Assembly: GCF_040958095.1 (NCBI RefSeq)
Contig: NC_091216.1
Location: 6,596,069 to 6,660,068, forward strand
Source: Procambarus clarkii
Taxonomy: Eukaryota; Arthropoda; Malacostraca; Decapoda; Cambaridae
Length of the DNA stretch: 64,000 nucleotides
Reading direction: 5' to 3'
The notes under the pieces are model-generated. The model worked only from the letters and a program-made list of their open reading frames with translations, made no database searches and had not been told where the DNA came from. The position numbers and the translations under genes were made by a program. Positions 1-12,699 of the stretch are shown here, in pieces. How positions within the stretch are numbered: position 1 is the first letter of the stretch; every line of letters starts with the position of its first letter.

Positions 1-1641
1 CCAGGAATGAGTACGTCAGGGTGAGAAGAGAAGCAGAGAAAAGTTTTGAAAATGATATAGCAAACAAAGCAAAGACCGAACCAAAGCTACTCCGCAGTCA
101 CATCAGAAGGAAAACAACAGTGAAAGAACGGGTATTGAAGGTTAGAACAGGCGAGGACAGGTATACAGAGAATGACAAAGAGGTGTGTGAAGAACTCAAC
201 AAGAGGTTCCAGGAGGTCTTCAAAATAGAACAAGGTGAGGTCACTGTGCTAGGAGAAAGGGAGGTAAACCAGGCGGCCTTGGAAGAGTTCGAAACTTCGA
301 GAGAGGAGGTCAAGAGACACCTGCTGGATCTGGATGTTAGAAAGGCTGTTGGTCCAGATGGGATCTCGCCATGGATACTGAAAGAGTGTGCAGAGGCACT
401 TTGCTTGCCTTTCTCCCTAGTGTATAGTAAGTCACTGGAGACGGGAGACCAACCAGAAATATGGAAGACGGCGAATGTGGCCCCAATATACAAAAAGGGC
501 GACAGGCAAGAGGCACTGAGCTACAGGCCAGTGTCCTTGACTTGTATACCATGCAAGGTGATGGAGAAGATCGTGAGAAAAAACATGGTAACACATCTGG
601 AGAGAAGAGACTTCGTGACAAATCGCCATCATGGGTTCAGGGAGGGTAAATCTTGCCTTACAGGCTTGATAGAATTCTATGATCAGGTGACAAAGATTAA
701 GCAAAAAAGAGAGGGCTGGGGGGACTGCATTTTCTTGGATTGTTGGAAAGCCTTTGACACAGTACCGCATAAATGGCTGGTACATAAGCTGGAAAGACAG
801 GCAGGTGTAGCTGGTAAGGTGCTCCAGTGGATAAAGGAGTACCTAAGCAATAGGAAGCAGAGAGTTACAGTGAGGGGTGAGACCTCCGATTGGCGTGGTC
901 ACCAGTGGAGTCCCACAGGGCTCTGTACTCGGTCCTATCTTGTTTCTAATGTATGTAAATGATCTCCCGGAGGGTATCGATTCATTTCTCTCAATGTTTG
1001 TGGACGATGCTAAAATTATGAGAAGGATTAAATCAGAAGAGGACTGTTTGAGGCTTCAAGAAGACCTAGACAAGCTGAAGGAATGGTCGAACAAATGGTT
1101 GTTAGAGTCTAACCCAACCAAATGTAATGTAATGAAGATAGGAGTAGGGAGCAGGGAGCCAGATACAAGGTATCATCTGGGAGAGGAAATTCTTCAGGAG
1201 TCAGAGAAAGAAAAAGGCTTGCGGGTTGATATCACGCCAGACCTGTCTCCTGCAGCACATATCAAGAGGATAACATCATCGGCATATGCCAGGCTGGCCA
1301 ACATACGAATGGCATTCAGAAACTTGTGTAAAGAATCATTCAGAACTTTGTATACCACATATGTCAGGCCAATCCTGGAGTATGCAGCCCCAGCATGGAG
1401 TCCATATCTAGTCAAGGATAAGAATAAACTGGAAAAGGTTCAAAGGTTTGCTACCAGACTAGTACCCGAGCTGAGAGGTATGAGCTACGAGGAGAGACTA
1501 CGGGAATTAAACCTCACTTCGCTGGAAGACAGAAGAGTTAGGGGGGACATGATCACCACATTCAAGAATCTGAAGGGAATTGATAGGGTAGATCAAGACA
1601 GGCTATTTAACACAAGGGGCACACGCACAAGGGGACACAGG
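1..1641 (+). pseudogene. LINE copy 1, ORF2 reverse transcriptase (5' part; interrupted)
   Basis: This is the reverse transcriptase part of a CR1/Jockey-like non-LTR retrotransposon. The window opens in the linker between endonuclease and RT, so the 5' end is outside. Frame 0 is open from 21 to 962 and the protein continues in frame +1 from about 877 to 1641. Compared with copy 2 (3598-3625), two bases are missing near 897, which causes the frameshift. RT motifs seen are GPDGISPW, YRPVSLTC, HGFREGKSC, an aspartate-containing A box (FLDCWKAFD), GVPQGSVLGP and the C box at 997-1008. That box reads FVDD instead of FADD; both aspartates remain. Homology to copy 2 stops abruptly after ACAGG at 1637-1641 and resumes at 4613, because copy 2 is inserted here. 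Superfamily assignment rests on motif style only. Confidence 0.88.
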
Positions 1642-1669
1642 AAAGGGACATGAAAATGAACAGAAGAAA

Positions 1670-4509
1670 GTGAGCTTCAAGGCGATGTACACTAACATAG
1701 ATGGGATTTCAAATAAAACAAGTGAACTGGGAGAATGGGCACCAGAAGAAAACACAGACATAATAGCACTCACAGAAACAAAGTTAACGAAAATCATAAC
1801 AAACGCAGTGTTTCCACAGGGCTACTATGTAGTGAGGAAAGAGAGAGAAGGGAGAGGAGGAGGTGGTGTAGCTCTGCTACTAAGAGAAGGTTGGAGTTTC
1901 AAAGAGATGGTAATTCAGAACTGTGAAGGTGTCAGTGACTACATTTCAGGCACCATAGCAACTGGAGGATAGAAAATTATAATAGTAGTCATATATAACC
2001 CCCCACCGAATGACAGAAGACCCAGAAAGGAATATGATAGAAACAACTTGGCCACCATCAATATAATAGAGAGAGCAGCTTCTGTGGCTAGCAGGAACGG
2101 ATCCAGACTTCTAATCATGGGAGACTTCAACCATGGGAAGATAGATTGGGGGAACAGAGACCCACATGGAGGCCCAGACACATGGAGAGCTAAGCTGCTG
2201 GATGTGGCAACAAGAAACTTTCTAAGTCAACACGTCAAGGGACCGACAAGAATGAGAGGAGGGGATGAACCAGCCTTGCTTGATCTGATATTTACCCTAA
2301 ATGAGTCGGATATAAGGGAAGTTAAGTTGGAAGCCCCCTTGGGAATGAGTGATCACAGTGTATTGAGATTTGAGTACCTGGTTGAGCTGGGAATTATCAC
2401 CCCCAAAAAAGAACTGGGAACCAAAGGGCTGGCGTACCGAAAGGGAAATTATGAGGAAATGAATAAATTCCTATGGGATATACATTGGGACACAGAACTC
2501 GGAACCAAGTCCGTACAAGACATGATGGACTATGTCACCCAAAAATGTCAGGAGGCTGTAAGCAGGTTTGTCCCAGCCCGACAGGAAAAACAGAGAAGCA
2601 AATGAAGAATCCGTGGTTTAATAAGGAATGTATGAAAGCAAAGGAGCAAAACAAAAGGGCATGGAGGAACTTCCGTAATAACAGAACACCTGAAAGTAGA
2701 GAGAGATACCAGAGAACCAGGAACGAGTATGTCAGTGTGAGAAGAGCAGCTGAGAAAAGGTATGAAAATGATATAGCTAATAAAGCCAAGACCGAACCCA
2801 AGCTACTACACAGTCACATCAGGAGGAAGACAACAGTGAAGGAACAGGTGATGAAACTTAGGGTGGGCGAGGACAGGTACACAGAGAATGACAAAGAGGT
2901 GTGTGAAGAACTCAACAAAAGGTTCCTGGAGGTCTTTACAATAGAACAGGGAGATGTCGCGGCGCTAGAAGAGGTGGCAGCAAATCAGGTGACCTTGGAT
3001 AGGTTCGAAATTACAAGAGATGAGGTCAAGAAGCACCTATTGGAGCTGGATGTGAGAAAAGCTGTTGGGCCGGATGGAATCTCGCCATGGGTATTGAAAG
3101 AGTGTGCAGGAGCACTCTGCCTAACACTCTCCTTAGTGTATAGTAGGTCACTGGAAACGGGGGACCTACCAGAAATATGGAAGACTGCTAATGTAGTACC
3201 AATATACAAAAAGGGTGACAGACAAGAGGCACTGAACTACAGGCCAGTGTCCTTAACTTGTATACCATGCAAGGTGATGGAGAAGATTGTGAGAAAAAAC
3301 CTAGTAACACATCTGGAGAGAAGACACTGCGTGACAACCCATCAACATGGGTTCAGGGAGGGTAAATCTTGCCTTACAGGCTTGATAGAATTCTACGATC
3401 AGGTGACAAAGATTAAACAAGAAAGAGAAGGGTGGGCGGACTGCATTTTTTTGGACTGTCGGAAAGCCTTTGACACAGTACCCCATAAATGGTTGATGCA
3501 TAAGCTAGAGAAACAGGCAGGAGTAACTGGTAGGGCGCTCCAGTGGATAAGGGAGTACCTAAACAATAGGAAGCAGAGAGTTACAGTGAGGGGTGAGACC
3601 TCAGACTGGCGTGAAGTCACCAGTGGAGTCCCACAGGGCTCTGTGCTTGGACCTATCCTGTTTCTGATATACGTAAATGATCTCCCAGAGGTGATAGACT
3701 CATTCCTCTCAATGTTTGCTGACGACGCCAAAATTATGAGAAGGATTAAGACAGAGGAGGACAGCTTGAGGCTTCAAGAAGACCTGGACAAGCTGCACGA
3801 ATGGTCGAACAAATGGCTGTTAGAGTTTAATCCAAGCAAATGTAATGTAATGAAGATAGGGGTAGGAAGCAGGAGACCAGATACAAGGTATCACTTTGGA
3901 GATGAAATACTTCAAGAGTCCGAGAGAGAGAAAGACTTGGGGGTTGATATCACGCCAGACCTGTCCATTGATGCTCATATCAAGAGGATAACAGCAGCAG
4001 CATATGCTAGGTTGGCTAACATAAGAACGGCCTTTAGAAACTTGTGTAAGGAATCTTTCAGAACATTATATACCACATATGTCAGACCAATCCTGGAGTA
4101 TGCGGCACCAGCATGGAGTCCATATCTAGTCAAGGATAAGACTAAACTGGAAAAGGTTCAAAGGTTTGCCACCAGACTAGTACCCAAGCTCAGAGGTATG
4201 AGCTACGAGGAGAGACTACGGGAATTAAACCTCACTTCGTTGGAAGACAGAAGAGTTAGGGGGGACATGATCACCACATTCAAGATCCTCAATGGAATTG
4301 ACAGGGTTGATAAAGACAGGCTGTTTAACACAAGGGGCACACGCACTAGGGGACACAGGTGGAATCTGAGTGCCCAAATGAGCCATAGATATATTAGAAA
4401 GAACTTTTTTAGTGACAGAGTGGTTGACAAATGGAATGCATTAGGAAGTGATCTGGTGGAGGCTGACTCCATACACACTTTCAAGTGTAGATATGATAGA
4501 GCCCAATAG
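1670..4509 (+). pseudogene. LINE copy 2 ORF2: APE endonuclease plus reverse transcriptase
   Basis: This is the ORF2 protein of the element, expected to nick the target and copy the RNA in place. The endonuclease begins at MYTNIDG (1685) and has TETK, GDFNHGKIDW near 2122 and a SDH motif near 2348. The RT has GPDGISPW, YRPVSLTC, HGFREGKSC, a DCRKAFD A box, GVPQGSVLGP and an intact FADD C box near 3715. Two lesions are visible. One is an in-frame TAG at 1970-1972. The other is a one-base deletion near 2590, found by comparison with copy 3 around 58398, that moves the frame from +2 to +1. From 2605 to 4509 the RT and C-terminal region are open. The frame ends with TAG at 4507-4509. With only two lesions, this is a fairly recent copy. 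Confidence 0.88.
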
Positions 4510-4527
4510 GCTCAGGAACCTGTACAC

Positions 4528-4612
4528 CTGTTGATTGACAGTTGAGAGGCGGGACCAAAGAGCCAGAGCTCAACCCCCGCAAGCACAACTAGGTGAGTAC
4601 AACTAGGTGAGT
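4528..4612 (+). repeat. LINE copy 2 3' UTR and tail shared with SINE
   Basis: About 85 bp follow the ORF2 stop. The segment TTGATTGACAGTTGAGAGGC and the following CTCAACCCCCGC are also found at the 3' end of the SINE at 57163-57440, and in weaker form at 62691-62766. TTGAG (4542-4546) can pair with CTCAA (4569-4573), and GCGGG (4549-4553) with CCCGC (4576-4580). The two pairings cross. Confidence 0.8.
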
Positions 4613-4872
4613 ACAGGTGGAAACTAAGTGCCCAAATGAGCCACAGAGATATTAGATAGAACTTTTTTAGGGTCAGAGAGGTTGACAAATAGAATGCATT
4701 AGGAAGTGATGTGGTGGAGGCTGACTCCATACACAGTTCCAAGTGTAGATATGATAGAGCCCAGTAGGCTCAGGAACCTGTACACCTGTTGATTGATGGT
4801 TGAAAGGCGGGACCAAAGAGCCAGAGCTCAACCCCTGCAAACACACCTAGGGGAGTACAACTAGGTGAGTAC
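4613..4872 (+). pseudogene. LINE copy 1, 3' remainder after the copy 2 insertion
   Basis: This 260-bp segment continues copy 1 exactly where it stopped at 1641. Joining the reading frame across the insertion gives the same C-terminal residues as copy 2 (SAQMSHR, then VEADSIHS, then CRYDRAQ). It holds two extra in-frame TAG codons that copy 2 lacks, in line with copy 1 being older. Its 3' tail is one or two imperfect copies of the CTAGGTGAGTAC unit, and it abuts the 30-bp satellite at 4873. Confidence 0.87.
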
Positions 4873-7800
4873 TGTACCATTAGTGGCCCATACTTTACCA
4901 ATGTACCTTAAGTGGGCCCATACTCTACAACTGTACCATTAGTGGCCCATACTCTACCACTGTACCATCAGTGGCCCCATATTCTACCACTGAGCCATCA
5001 GTGGGTCCATACTTTACCATTGAACCATCAGTGGCCCCATACACTACCACTGTACCATCAGTGGCCCCATACTCTACCACTGTACCATCAGTGGCCCCAT
5101 ACTCTACCATTGTACCATCAGTGGTCCCATACTCTACCATTGTACCATCAGTGGTCCCATACTTTACCACTGTACCATCGGTGACCCCATACACTACCAC
5201 TGTACCATCGGTGACCCCATACACTACCACTGTACCATCAGGGGTCCCATACACTACCATTGCACCATCAGTGGTCCCATACTGTACCACTGTACCATCA
5301 GCGGTCCCATACTCTACCACTGTACCATCAGTGGTCCCATACTCTACCACTTTACCATTAGTGGCCCATACTCTACCACTGTACCTTCAGGGGGGCCCAT
5401 ACTCTACAAATGTACCATTAGTGGCCCAAACTCTACCTATGTACCATCAGTGGTCCCATACTCTACCATTGTACCATCAGTGGTCCCATACTTTACCACT
5501 GTATCATCGGTAACCCCATACACTACCAATGTACCATCAGTGGCCCCATACACTACCACTGTACCATCAGTGGTCCCATACACTACCATTGCACCATCAG
5601 TGGTCCCATACTGTACCACTGTACCATCAGCGGTCCCATACTCTACCACTTTACCATTAGTGGCCCATACTCTACCACTGTACCTTCAGGGGGCCCATAC
5701 TCTACAAATGTACCATTAGTGGCCCAAACTCTACCTATGTACCATCAGTGGGCCCATACTCTACAACTGTACCATTAGTGGCCCGTACTCTACCACTATA
5801 CCATCAGTGGTACCATACTCTACCACTGTACCATTAGTGGCCCATACACTACCACTGTACCTTCAGTGGGACCATACTCTACAACTGTACAATTATTGGC
5901 CCATACTCTACCACTGTACCATCAGTGGTCCCATATTCTTCAACTGAGCAATCAGTGGCCCCATACTTTACCATTGATCCATCAGTGGCCCCATACACTA
6001 CCACTGTACAATCAGTGGCCCCATACTCTACCATTGTACCATCGGTGACCCCATATACAACAACTGTACAATCAGGGGCCCCATACACTACGACTGTACC
6101 ATCAGTGGTCCCATACACTACCATTGTATTACCAGTGGTCCCATAATTTACCACTGTACCATCAGTGGTCCCCATACTCTTCCACTGTACCATCAGTGGT
6201 CCCATACTCTACGACTGTACGATCAGTGGCCCATACTTTACCACTGTTCTATTAGTGGCCCCATACTCTACCACTGTTCCATCAGTGACCCTATACTAAA
6301 CCACTGTACCATCAGTGACCCCATACTCTACCACTGTACCATCATTAGCCCCATACTCTACCCTTTTACCATCTGTGGCCCCATACACTACCAATGTACC
6401 ATCAGTGGTCACATACACTACCATTGTACTATCAGTGGTCCATACTCTACCACTGTACCATCAGTGGTCCCATACTCTACCACTGTACCATTAGTGGCCC
6501 AAACTCTACCACTGTACCATCAGTGGTCCCATACTCTACAACTGTACCATTAGTGGCCTAAACTCTACCACTGTACCATCAGTGGTCCCATACACTACCA
6601 TTGTACCATCAGTGGACCCATACTCTACCGCTGTATCATTAGTGGTCCCATACTCTACCACTGTAGCATTAGTGGTCCCATACACTACCATTCTACAACC
6701 AGTGGTCCCATACTCTACCACAGTACCATCATTGGTTCCATACTCTACCACTGTAACATTAGTGGGCCATAATCTACCACTGTTCTTTCAGTGGGCCCAT
6801 ACTCTACAACTGATCCATTAGTGGCCCAAACTCTACCACTGTACAATCAGAGGCCCCATACACTACCACTGTCCCATCAGTTTTCCCATACTCGACCATT
6901 GTACCATCAGTGGTCCCATATTCTACCTCTGTACTATCAATGGCCCCATACACTACCACTGTACCATCAGTGGTCCAATAACACTACCACTGTACCATCA
7001 GTGGACCAATACTCAACCATCGTACTATCATTGGTCCCATACTCTAACATTGTACCATCAGTAGCCCCATACTCTACCACTGTACCATCAGTGGCCCCAT
7101 ACTCTACCACTGTACCATCAGTTGCCCCATACTCTACCACTTTACCATTAGAGGCCGTGTACTATACCATTGTACCATCAGTGGCTCCATACTTTTCCAC
7201 TGTACCATCAGTTTTCCCATTCTCGACCATTGTATCATCAGTTGTCCCATATTCTACCATTGTACCCTCAGTGGCCCCATACTCAACAATTGTTCCATCA
7301 GTGGTCCCATACTCTACCATCGTACCATCAGTGGTCCCATACTATACCACTGTTCCATCAGTGGCGCCATAATTTACCTCTGTACAATCAGTGGTACCAT
7401 ACTCTTCCACTGTACCATCAGTGGCCCCATTATTTACCACTGTACCTTCATTGGTCCCATACTCTACCACTGTACAATCATTGGCCCCAAACTCTACCAC
7501 TGTACCATCAGTGGTCCCATACTCTACCACTGTACCATCAGTTGCTCCATACACTACCACAGTACTATCAGTTGCCACAAACTCTACCACTATACTATCA
7601 GTGGTCCCATACATTACTATTGTACCATCAGTGGCCCCAGACAATGCAACTGCACCATCAGGGGCCAATACTCTGCCATTGTACCATCAGTGGTCCCATA
7701 CTCCATTGTACCATCAGTGGCCCCATACACTACCATTGTACCATCAGTGGTCAAATACTCTAAGATTGTACCATCAGTGGTCCAATACTCTTCCATTGTA

Positions 7801-9109
7801 CCATCAGCGGTCCCATACTCTACCTCTGTACCATCAGTGGCCCCAAACACTACCACTGTACCATCAGTGGTCCCATACTCAACCACTGTACCATCAGTGG
7901 TCCCATACTCTACCATCTTGAGATGTATCTTGAGATGATTTCGGGGCTTTAGTATCCCCGCGGACCGGTCCTCGACCAGACCATTGTACTCTCAGTGGTA
8001 CCATACTCCACCTCTGTAACATCAGTGTCCCCATACTCTACCTCTGTATCATCAGTGGCCCCATAATCTACTTCTGTACTATCAATGGCCCCATACACTA
8101 CCACTGTACCATCAGTGGTCCAATACACTACCACTGTAACATCAGTGGACCAATACTCAACCATCGTACTATCATTAGTCCAATACTCTAACACTGTACC
8201 ATCAGTAGCCCCATACTCTAGCACTGTACCATCAGTGGCCCCATACTCTACCACTGTATCATCAGTTGCCCCATACTCTAACACTGTATTATCAGTGGCC
8301 CCATGCTCTACCACTGTACCATTAGAGGCCGTGTACAATACCATTGTGCCATCAGTGGCCCCATACTTTTCCACTGTACCATCAGTTTTCCCATACTCGA
8401 CCATTGTACCATCAGTTGTCACATATTCTACCATTGTACCATCATCGGCATATACTCAACAATTGTAAAATCAGTGGTCCCATACTCTACCATCGTACCA
8501 TCAGTGGTCCCATACTATACCACTGTTCCATCAGTGGCGCCATAATTTACCTCTGTACAATCAGTGGTACCATACTCTTCCACTGTACCATCAGTGGCCC
8601 CATTATTTACCAATGTACCTTCATTGGTCCCATACTCTACCACTGTACAATCATTGGCCCCATACTCTACCACTGTACCATCAGTGGTCCCATACTCTAC
8701 CACTGTACCATCAGTTGCCCCATACACTACCACAGAACTATCAGTTGCCGCAAACTCTACCACTATACTATCAGTGGTCCCATACACTACTATTGTACCA
8801 TCAGTGGCCCCATACTTTACCACTGTACCATTGGTGGCCCATTACACTATCACTATACCATCAGTGGCTGCGTACACTACCACAGTACCATCAGTGGTCA
8901 CATTTACTACCATTGTACCGTCAGTGGTCCCATACTCTACCACTGTACCATCAGTGGTCCCATACTCTACCACTGTACCTTCAGTGGGCCCATACTCTCC
9001 AACAGTACCATTAGTGGCCAATACTCTATCACTGTACTATCAGTGGCCCCATACTTGTCCATTTAACCATCAGTGGCCCCATATACTACCACTGTACCAT
9101 CATTGGCCC
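4873..9109. repeat. 30-bp satellite array, block 1
   Basis: Tandem units of 30 bp fill this block, about 140 copies with point variants. Each consensus unit contains CCACTGTACCATCAGTGG, which is two 6-bp inverted arms around the loop TACCAT, followed by a variable part (CCCCATACTCTA or CCCCATACACTA). Because 30 is a multiple of three and the unit lacks stops in several frames, decapeptide repeats such as VPSVAPYSTT (plus) and TDGTVVEYGA (minus) stay open for hundreds of codons. They are not genes. Higher-order repetition is visible: 7391-7960 matches 8564-9130 at an offset of about 1.17 kb. Confidence 0.97.
7917..7979 (-). repeat. 63-bp dispersed-repeat fragment inside the satellite (tracer copy 1)
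   Basis: This non-satellite insert contains GATTTCGGGGCTTTAGTATC and ends CGGTCCTCGACCAG. Read on the minus strand, it ends in two CATCTCAAG-type tail repeats and resembles the 3' end of a retroposon. The flanks (TACCAT on the left, ACCATTGTACT on the right) are the same at all four copies. Confidence 0.8.
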
Positions 9110-10528
9110 TGTAACACTGTAAAAGTGTTTGGTTAAGATTGCTGAGCTACAGCAACGAGTGGCCGGGCACGGCTAGTATAATATAAATTGGGGTACCACT
9201 GTAACACTGTAAAAGTGTTTGGTTTAGTTTAATACATACATAGAGTACATGAGTCACAGACAAGGATCTGAGAGGCGCCAGTTGTCTGCCTGAGATCTCA
9301 CACCTCAAAGCGTTAATGACCTCAAGTGACCTGAGGTCAGATCATGAGAATTTCACCTTGCTTCCGCTAAGCTTATAGTTGGAGCCTGGTAGCCTTCAAA
9401 CTTGCCGACGTTTAAGGAGTGGCTTGGTAGAGTGCCGGAGGCTATCTACTTATGGGCGGAGTTAGCTACTAGGTTCCCCAATATAAACTCGGAGAGCTAT
9501 CGAGCAGAAAGCAATAGGAGACCGGCCAGCGGAGCAGAGCAGAGGCCAGCCGTCGAGATAGGCCGTCACCAGACGGGGGGTGACGCTGCCTGAAAATTGC
9601 AGACCCCCCCCCCCTCTCTATTCAACTTAGACTCAGTCCTCGGTGAGTGAACATTTAGGTGACTTGGTCGTGTTTACATATGTTGTGTGATGATCAGGGG
9701 CAGTCAAGTTGTAGGGTTCTCGAATTCTTGGATGATGACTCACTTTGCATATTAAACTGGAACATTTTAATTGAATTGCTAAATTATGATACTTCATGTG
9801 AAATATAATTATGAATTTATTATTTAAATTGTGTTTAACTTTGTTCCCTAGAGATTTTGAGTTGAGGTGAGAAAGCCTCTGTAGTTACTGGTTTCATGGT
9901 TTAGAATGAGTACATGATAAAGATGGGACCATACTAATAATGATCTCTTGATAACATCTTTTGAGAATTTTGTGATACAGACAAGTTCCATTCCTTGTCT
10001 TGTATGTAATGATCATGAATGGATGGTGGCAGCATTTCGTCTTCTACTATCTACTCTTCCTACTTCTACTATCTACTCTTCTACATTCTACCTATCTACA
10101 CCTCTCCCTCCACCCCTCTCTAAACTCTCACTTTCAACTAATGACCATCCTCGCTCCCTCCCACCTCTCTGCCTCTCACCCCAAACCCTCACTAATTACT
10201 TCACTATTTCATTTCTTTCCTCTCGCTTTTCTCTTATACGTTTGTGGTAAGTGATTCTGTATTCTAGAGTTCTCTTCTAGAGTTTCGGGTAAGCTGATCA
10301 GGTTACGGCGCCTTGCTAGTCTTAGCACCTAGGTAGTCGAATACCTAGGTTACAAGGTGCTGAACGAGAGAGGTTGCCTTAGGATCTCTGGAGGTGCTCT
10401 AGAATAGTTAGCTAACTGGGGACGGGATAACGGACAAGAGAGAGCTGTTTCCCCCGGCCTCGATTAGTTAACTGGGGGGTGGAATAATGGACAAGATAGA
10501 GCCTATTTCCCCCTACCCCCCCGTTACA
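9110..10528 (+). repeat. 5' LTR of element 1
   Basis: The LTR is 1419 bp, TGTAAC to GTTACA. Its first 27 bp or so (TGTAACACTGTAAAAGTGTT) recur at 9199 inside the LTR, so the LTR starts with a short direct repeat. There is a poly(C) run near 9604-9617. A pyrimidine-rich TCTACTTCTAC stretch at 10035-10110 is where it differs most from the 3' LTR. Confidence 0.93.
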
Positions 10529-10532
10529 ATGA

Positions 10533-10550
10533 TGGCAGCGGTGTTGAACA
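10533..10550 (+). promoter_or_regulatory. Candidate primer binding site, element 1
   Basis: Four bases after the LTR end, the sequence TGGCAGCGGTG begins with TGG, as expected for pairing with a tRNA 3' CCA end. The tRNA is not identified. The minus-strand element at 46757-49874 has TGGCAGCGGGTT at the same place. Confidence 0.55.
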
Positions 10551-12684
10551 ATGTTGTAGGTAGTTGGTGTTCTTTTAACATTGTTCAGTCCCACGTGTCT
10601 TTTTGCCGCTCAGGCGCTATCAGGGAGATCTTGACAGGTGTTTTACTTTCGCGATTTAGCGAGCTTTTCAGGTTAGGAGATTAGTGATTCTCTAGTGATT
10701 GTGGTTTAGTGATTTTGTGAGTTTTGTGAGTTTCAGGGAATGTTCACCAGAACTTGCGTGTGTAGTGATTAATGTTAGTAATAAGATTTGGTGATTTGGA
10801 ACTTAGCGGTGTTGGTAGTGCAGGCTCAGCTGAGTGTGACAGGTGACCTCGCATGTCCCACGGGGACACCCTAGCCACCGCTGGTTCTCCAGGTCAGTGG
10901 GGAGTGGCAGGTGTAGTTCTTAAGTAGTTAAGTGGTGGTTCTGCTCAGGTTATTGCGATCGACTGTTTACTCCATTTGAACGCAATAACCCGAGGTGTAC
11001 TGGTATTGTACAGCATGCTAGGGGGAAGGCTTAGTATGTCAGTAGACTTCACGTTGGGGACGCTCGACGTTAGATAGTCTGGTCACAGGGGTGGCAACAG
11101 TTTTGAGTTGTTTACCGGCGGAGAATGCTAGGGAGAACACTCTGGGTCACGTAGGTGGCTGTAGGTTAAGGGTGGGAGTAATGGATATTTAATGTACGTA
11201 AGATTAGGAACGGTATAGTTAAGTTAGGCTAGTGTTTTGTCTATTAGTGTTGATTTTTTTTGTGACAAGTTAAAAGTAGTGACTGATCCTTATTCTCTCT
11301 TCTCTAACTTTACTCTGTTACTGTTTTATGTTCCACCAAGTCAATATCATTCAGAGTTAATTGGATTATTAAAAATTTAAGTGTAGTTGTTGCCAGGAGG
11401 AGAGCAGTATGAGATGACTGTGTAACCCTATACAAACTACAGGGTCACATAACATTTTGGGAACACGTATTGTCGCCTTTCTGTTCATCCACAGGTGGGA
11501 GCCAGAAGAGAGGAGAGACGCACATACAAAAGAGGGAGACGGCTGCTGTGTACCACACTCACGGGCGTTTATCACCACCACCACGACCAGCCCACTACCT
11601 GGAGGTCATGGCTCCACCACCACCACCACCACCACCCCGGGGGACCCCAAGATGCAGTCCTCTCGGTCGGTCAACATTGGTCTACCCAGTGGACCCCAGG
11701 ACGGACGGACCCCAGTGGACCCCAAGACGGACGGACCCCAGTGGACCCCAGGACGGACGGACCCCAATGGACCCCAGGTCGTTCTGCAGACGACCCCAGA
11801 CGACCCAGTAATGATGGAAGAGGAGCAACAACGACTCCAGTCTGTCCCACCAACATCGGTCTACCCAGGATGGACCCCAGGACGGACAGACCCCAATGGA
11901 CCCCATGGTCGCTTGTCTAAGACCCATGGGAGGAGGAAGAGAGAAGAAAGAAGAGAGAAGAAAGAAGAAAGAAGAAAGAAGAAGAAGAGAGAAGAGAGAA
12001 GAAAGAAGAGAGAAGAAAGAAGAGAAGATAAGACAAGCTGAGTGAGACATGATATCCTAGTGTCCCTTGCTGGTGTCAGCATCATTGCATGGAGCAGTAA
12101 TTGCAAGACAGGATCGTTTGCCTTGACTGGCCGCCCCTCCTACAAGCATGTTGCTCTGTTGAGTGATTCTTCCTGTGTCATGCGGACTTGATGTGGCTGT
12201 CAGAAGTAGCTCTCTGAAGGAGGCGTGCTGGAGCAACAGGGAGGAAGAAGAGTAGGATGGGATTTCTACTGTTGGCAACTATATGAAGGTCTCGAAACTT
12301 GTAGTCCCTATAGCTGTGAAGAACCCCAATATACGTCTCTCATGGTGACTGACGTAGGGCCAATTACAGATCAGCTGGGACAACCGAATTCCACGGTCCT
12401 GTGCGCAGTTCAAGTAGTAACGGCTTTCGGGTTGACCAAGGGTTGTTGTGCGTTAACGACGGAGAAGCGACGGAGGCAGTTGTGTTGAAGAAATGTGGTA
12501 CAGGATTATCTACAAGACCAAGCAGTGACGTCGCCCAGCCAGAGACAATGGACGTCTGTCTACATATTTCATTTTTTAGAGTAGGATGATGTATATTTGT
12601 TTAGCTAGGATGTATTCTTTTCGTTAATAAAGTTGTCGCACAGCAGCTAGCTTGCTTTAGCAGTGTTGCAAAAACTTTATTTTC
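10551..12684 (+). other. Internal region of element 1, no recognised coding sequence
   Basis: The longest open frames (for example 11457-12041) are built from simple sequence: a (CCA)n run near 11615-11637, a roughly 26-bp minisatellite with GGACGGACGGACCCCAGTGG at 11693-11905, and a GAAGAAAGAAGA purine tract at 11930-12035. I see no retroelement domain. An AATAAA at 12626-12631 could serve polyadenylation upstream of the 3' LTR, but this is only a motif match. Confidence 0.75.
11693..11905 (+). repeat. About 26-bp minisatellite inside element 1
   Basis: Three clear units of GGACGGACGGACCCCA plus flanking GTGGACCCCA occur at 11693-11775, with a degenerate further copy at 11868-11905. Confidence 0.75.
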
Positions 12685-12699
12685 GGGGAGAAGGGGAGA
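12685..12699 (+). promoter_or_regulatory. Polypurine tract, element 1
   Basis: GGGGAGAAGGGGAGA lies immediately before the 3' LTR. This is the usual position of the plus-strand primer in LTR retrotransposons, and it supports the plus orientation. Confidence 0.85.

Larger units (their letters stand above)
1642..4612 (+). mobile_element. LINE copy 2 inserted within LINE copy 1
   Basis: This 2.97-kb non-LTR element is flanked by ACAGG at 1637-1641 and 4613-4617, a 5-bp target duplication. It starts with about 43 bp before the endonuclease start, so the 5' end is truncated or ORF1 is absent. It ends with two copies of a 14-bp tail unit, AACTAGGTGAGTAC, at 4587-4614. A short-repeat tail instead of poly(A) is known for CR1/L2-type LINEs. 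The last two tail bases could belong to either the tail or the duplication. Confidence 0.87.

Noticed and set aside
4912..9136. Many open frames of 60-240 codons on both strands
   Set aside because: They are 10-residue periodic translations of the 30-bp satellite; the frame is open because the unit has no stop. The same applies to 14053-21450, 25029-33441 and 37129-38843.
9402..9593. 63-codon frame repeated unchanged at 12992-13183
   Set aside because: It lies inside both LTRs of element 1; it is repeated because the LTR is, and has no known motif.
11457..12041. 194-codon frame inside LTR element 1 as a possible gag
   Set aside because: Made of minisatellite and GAAGAA-type simple sequence; no gag, knuckle or protease feature.
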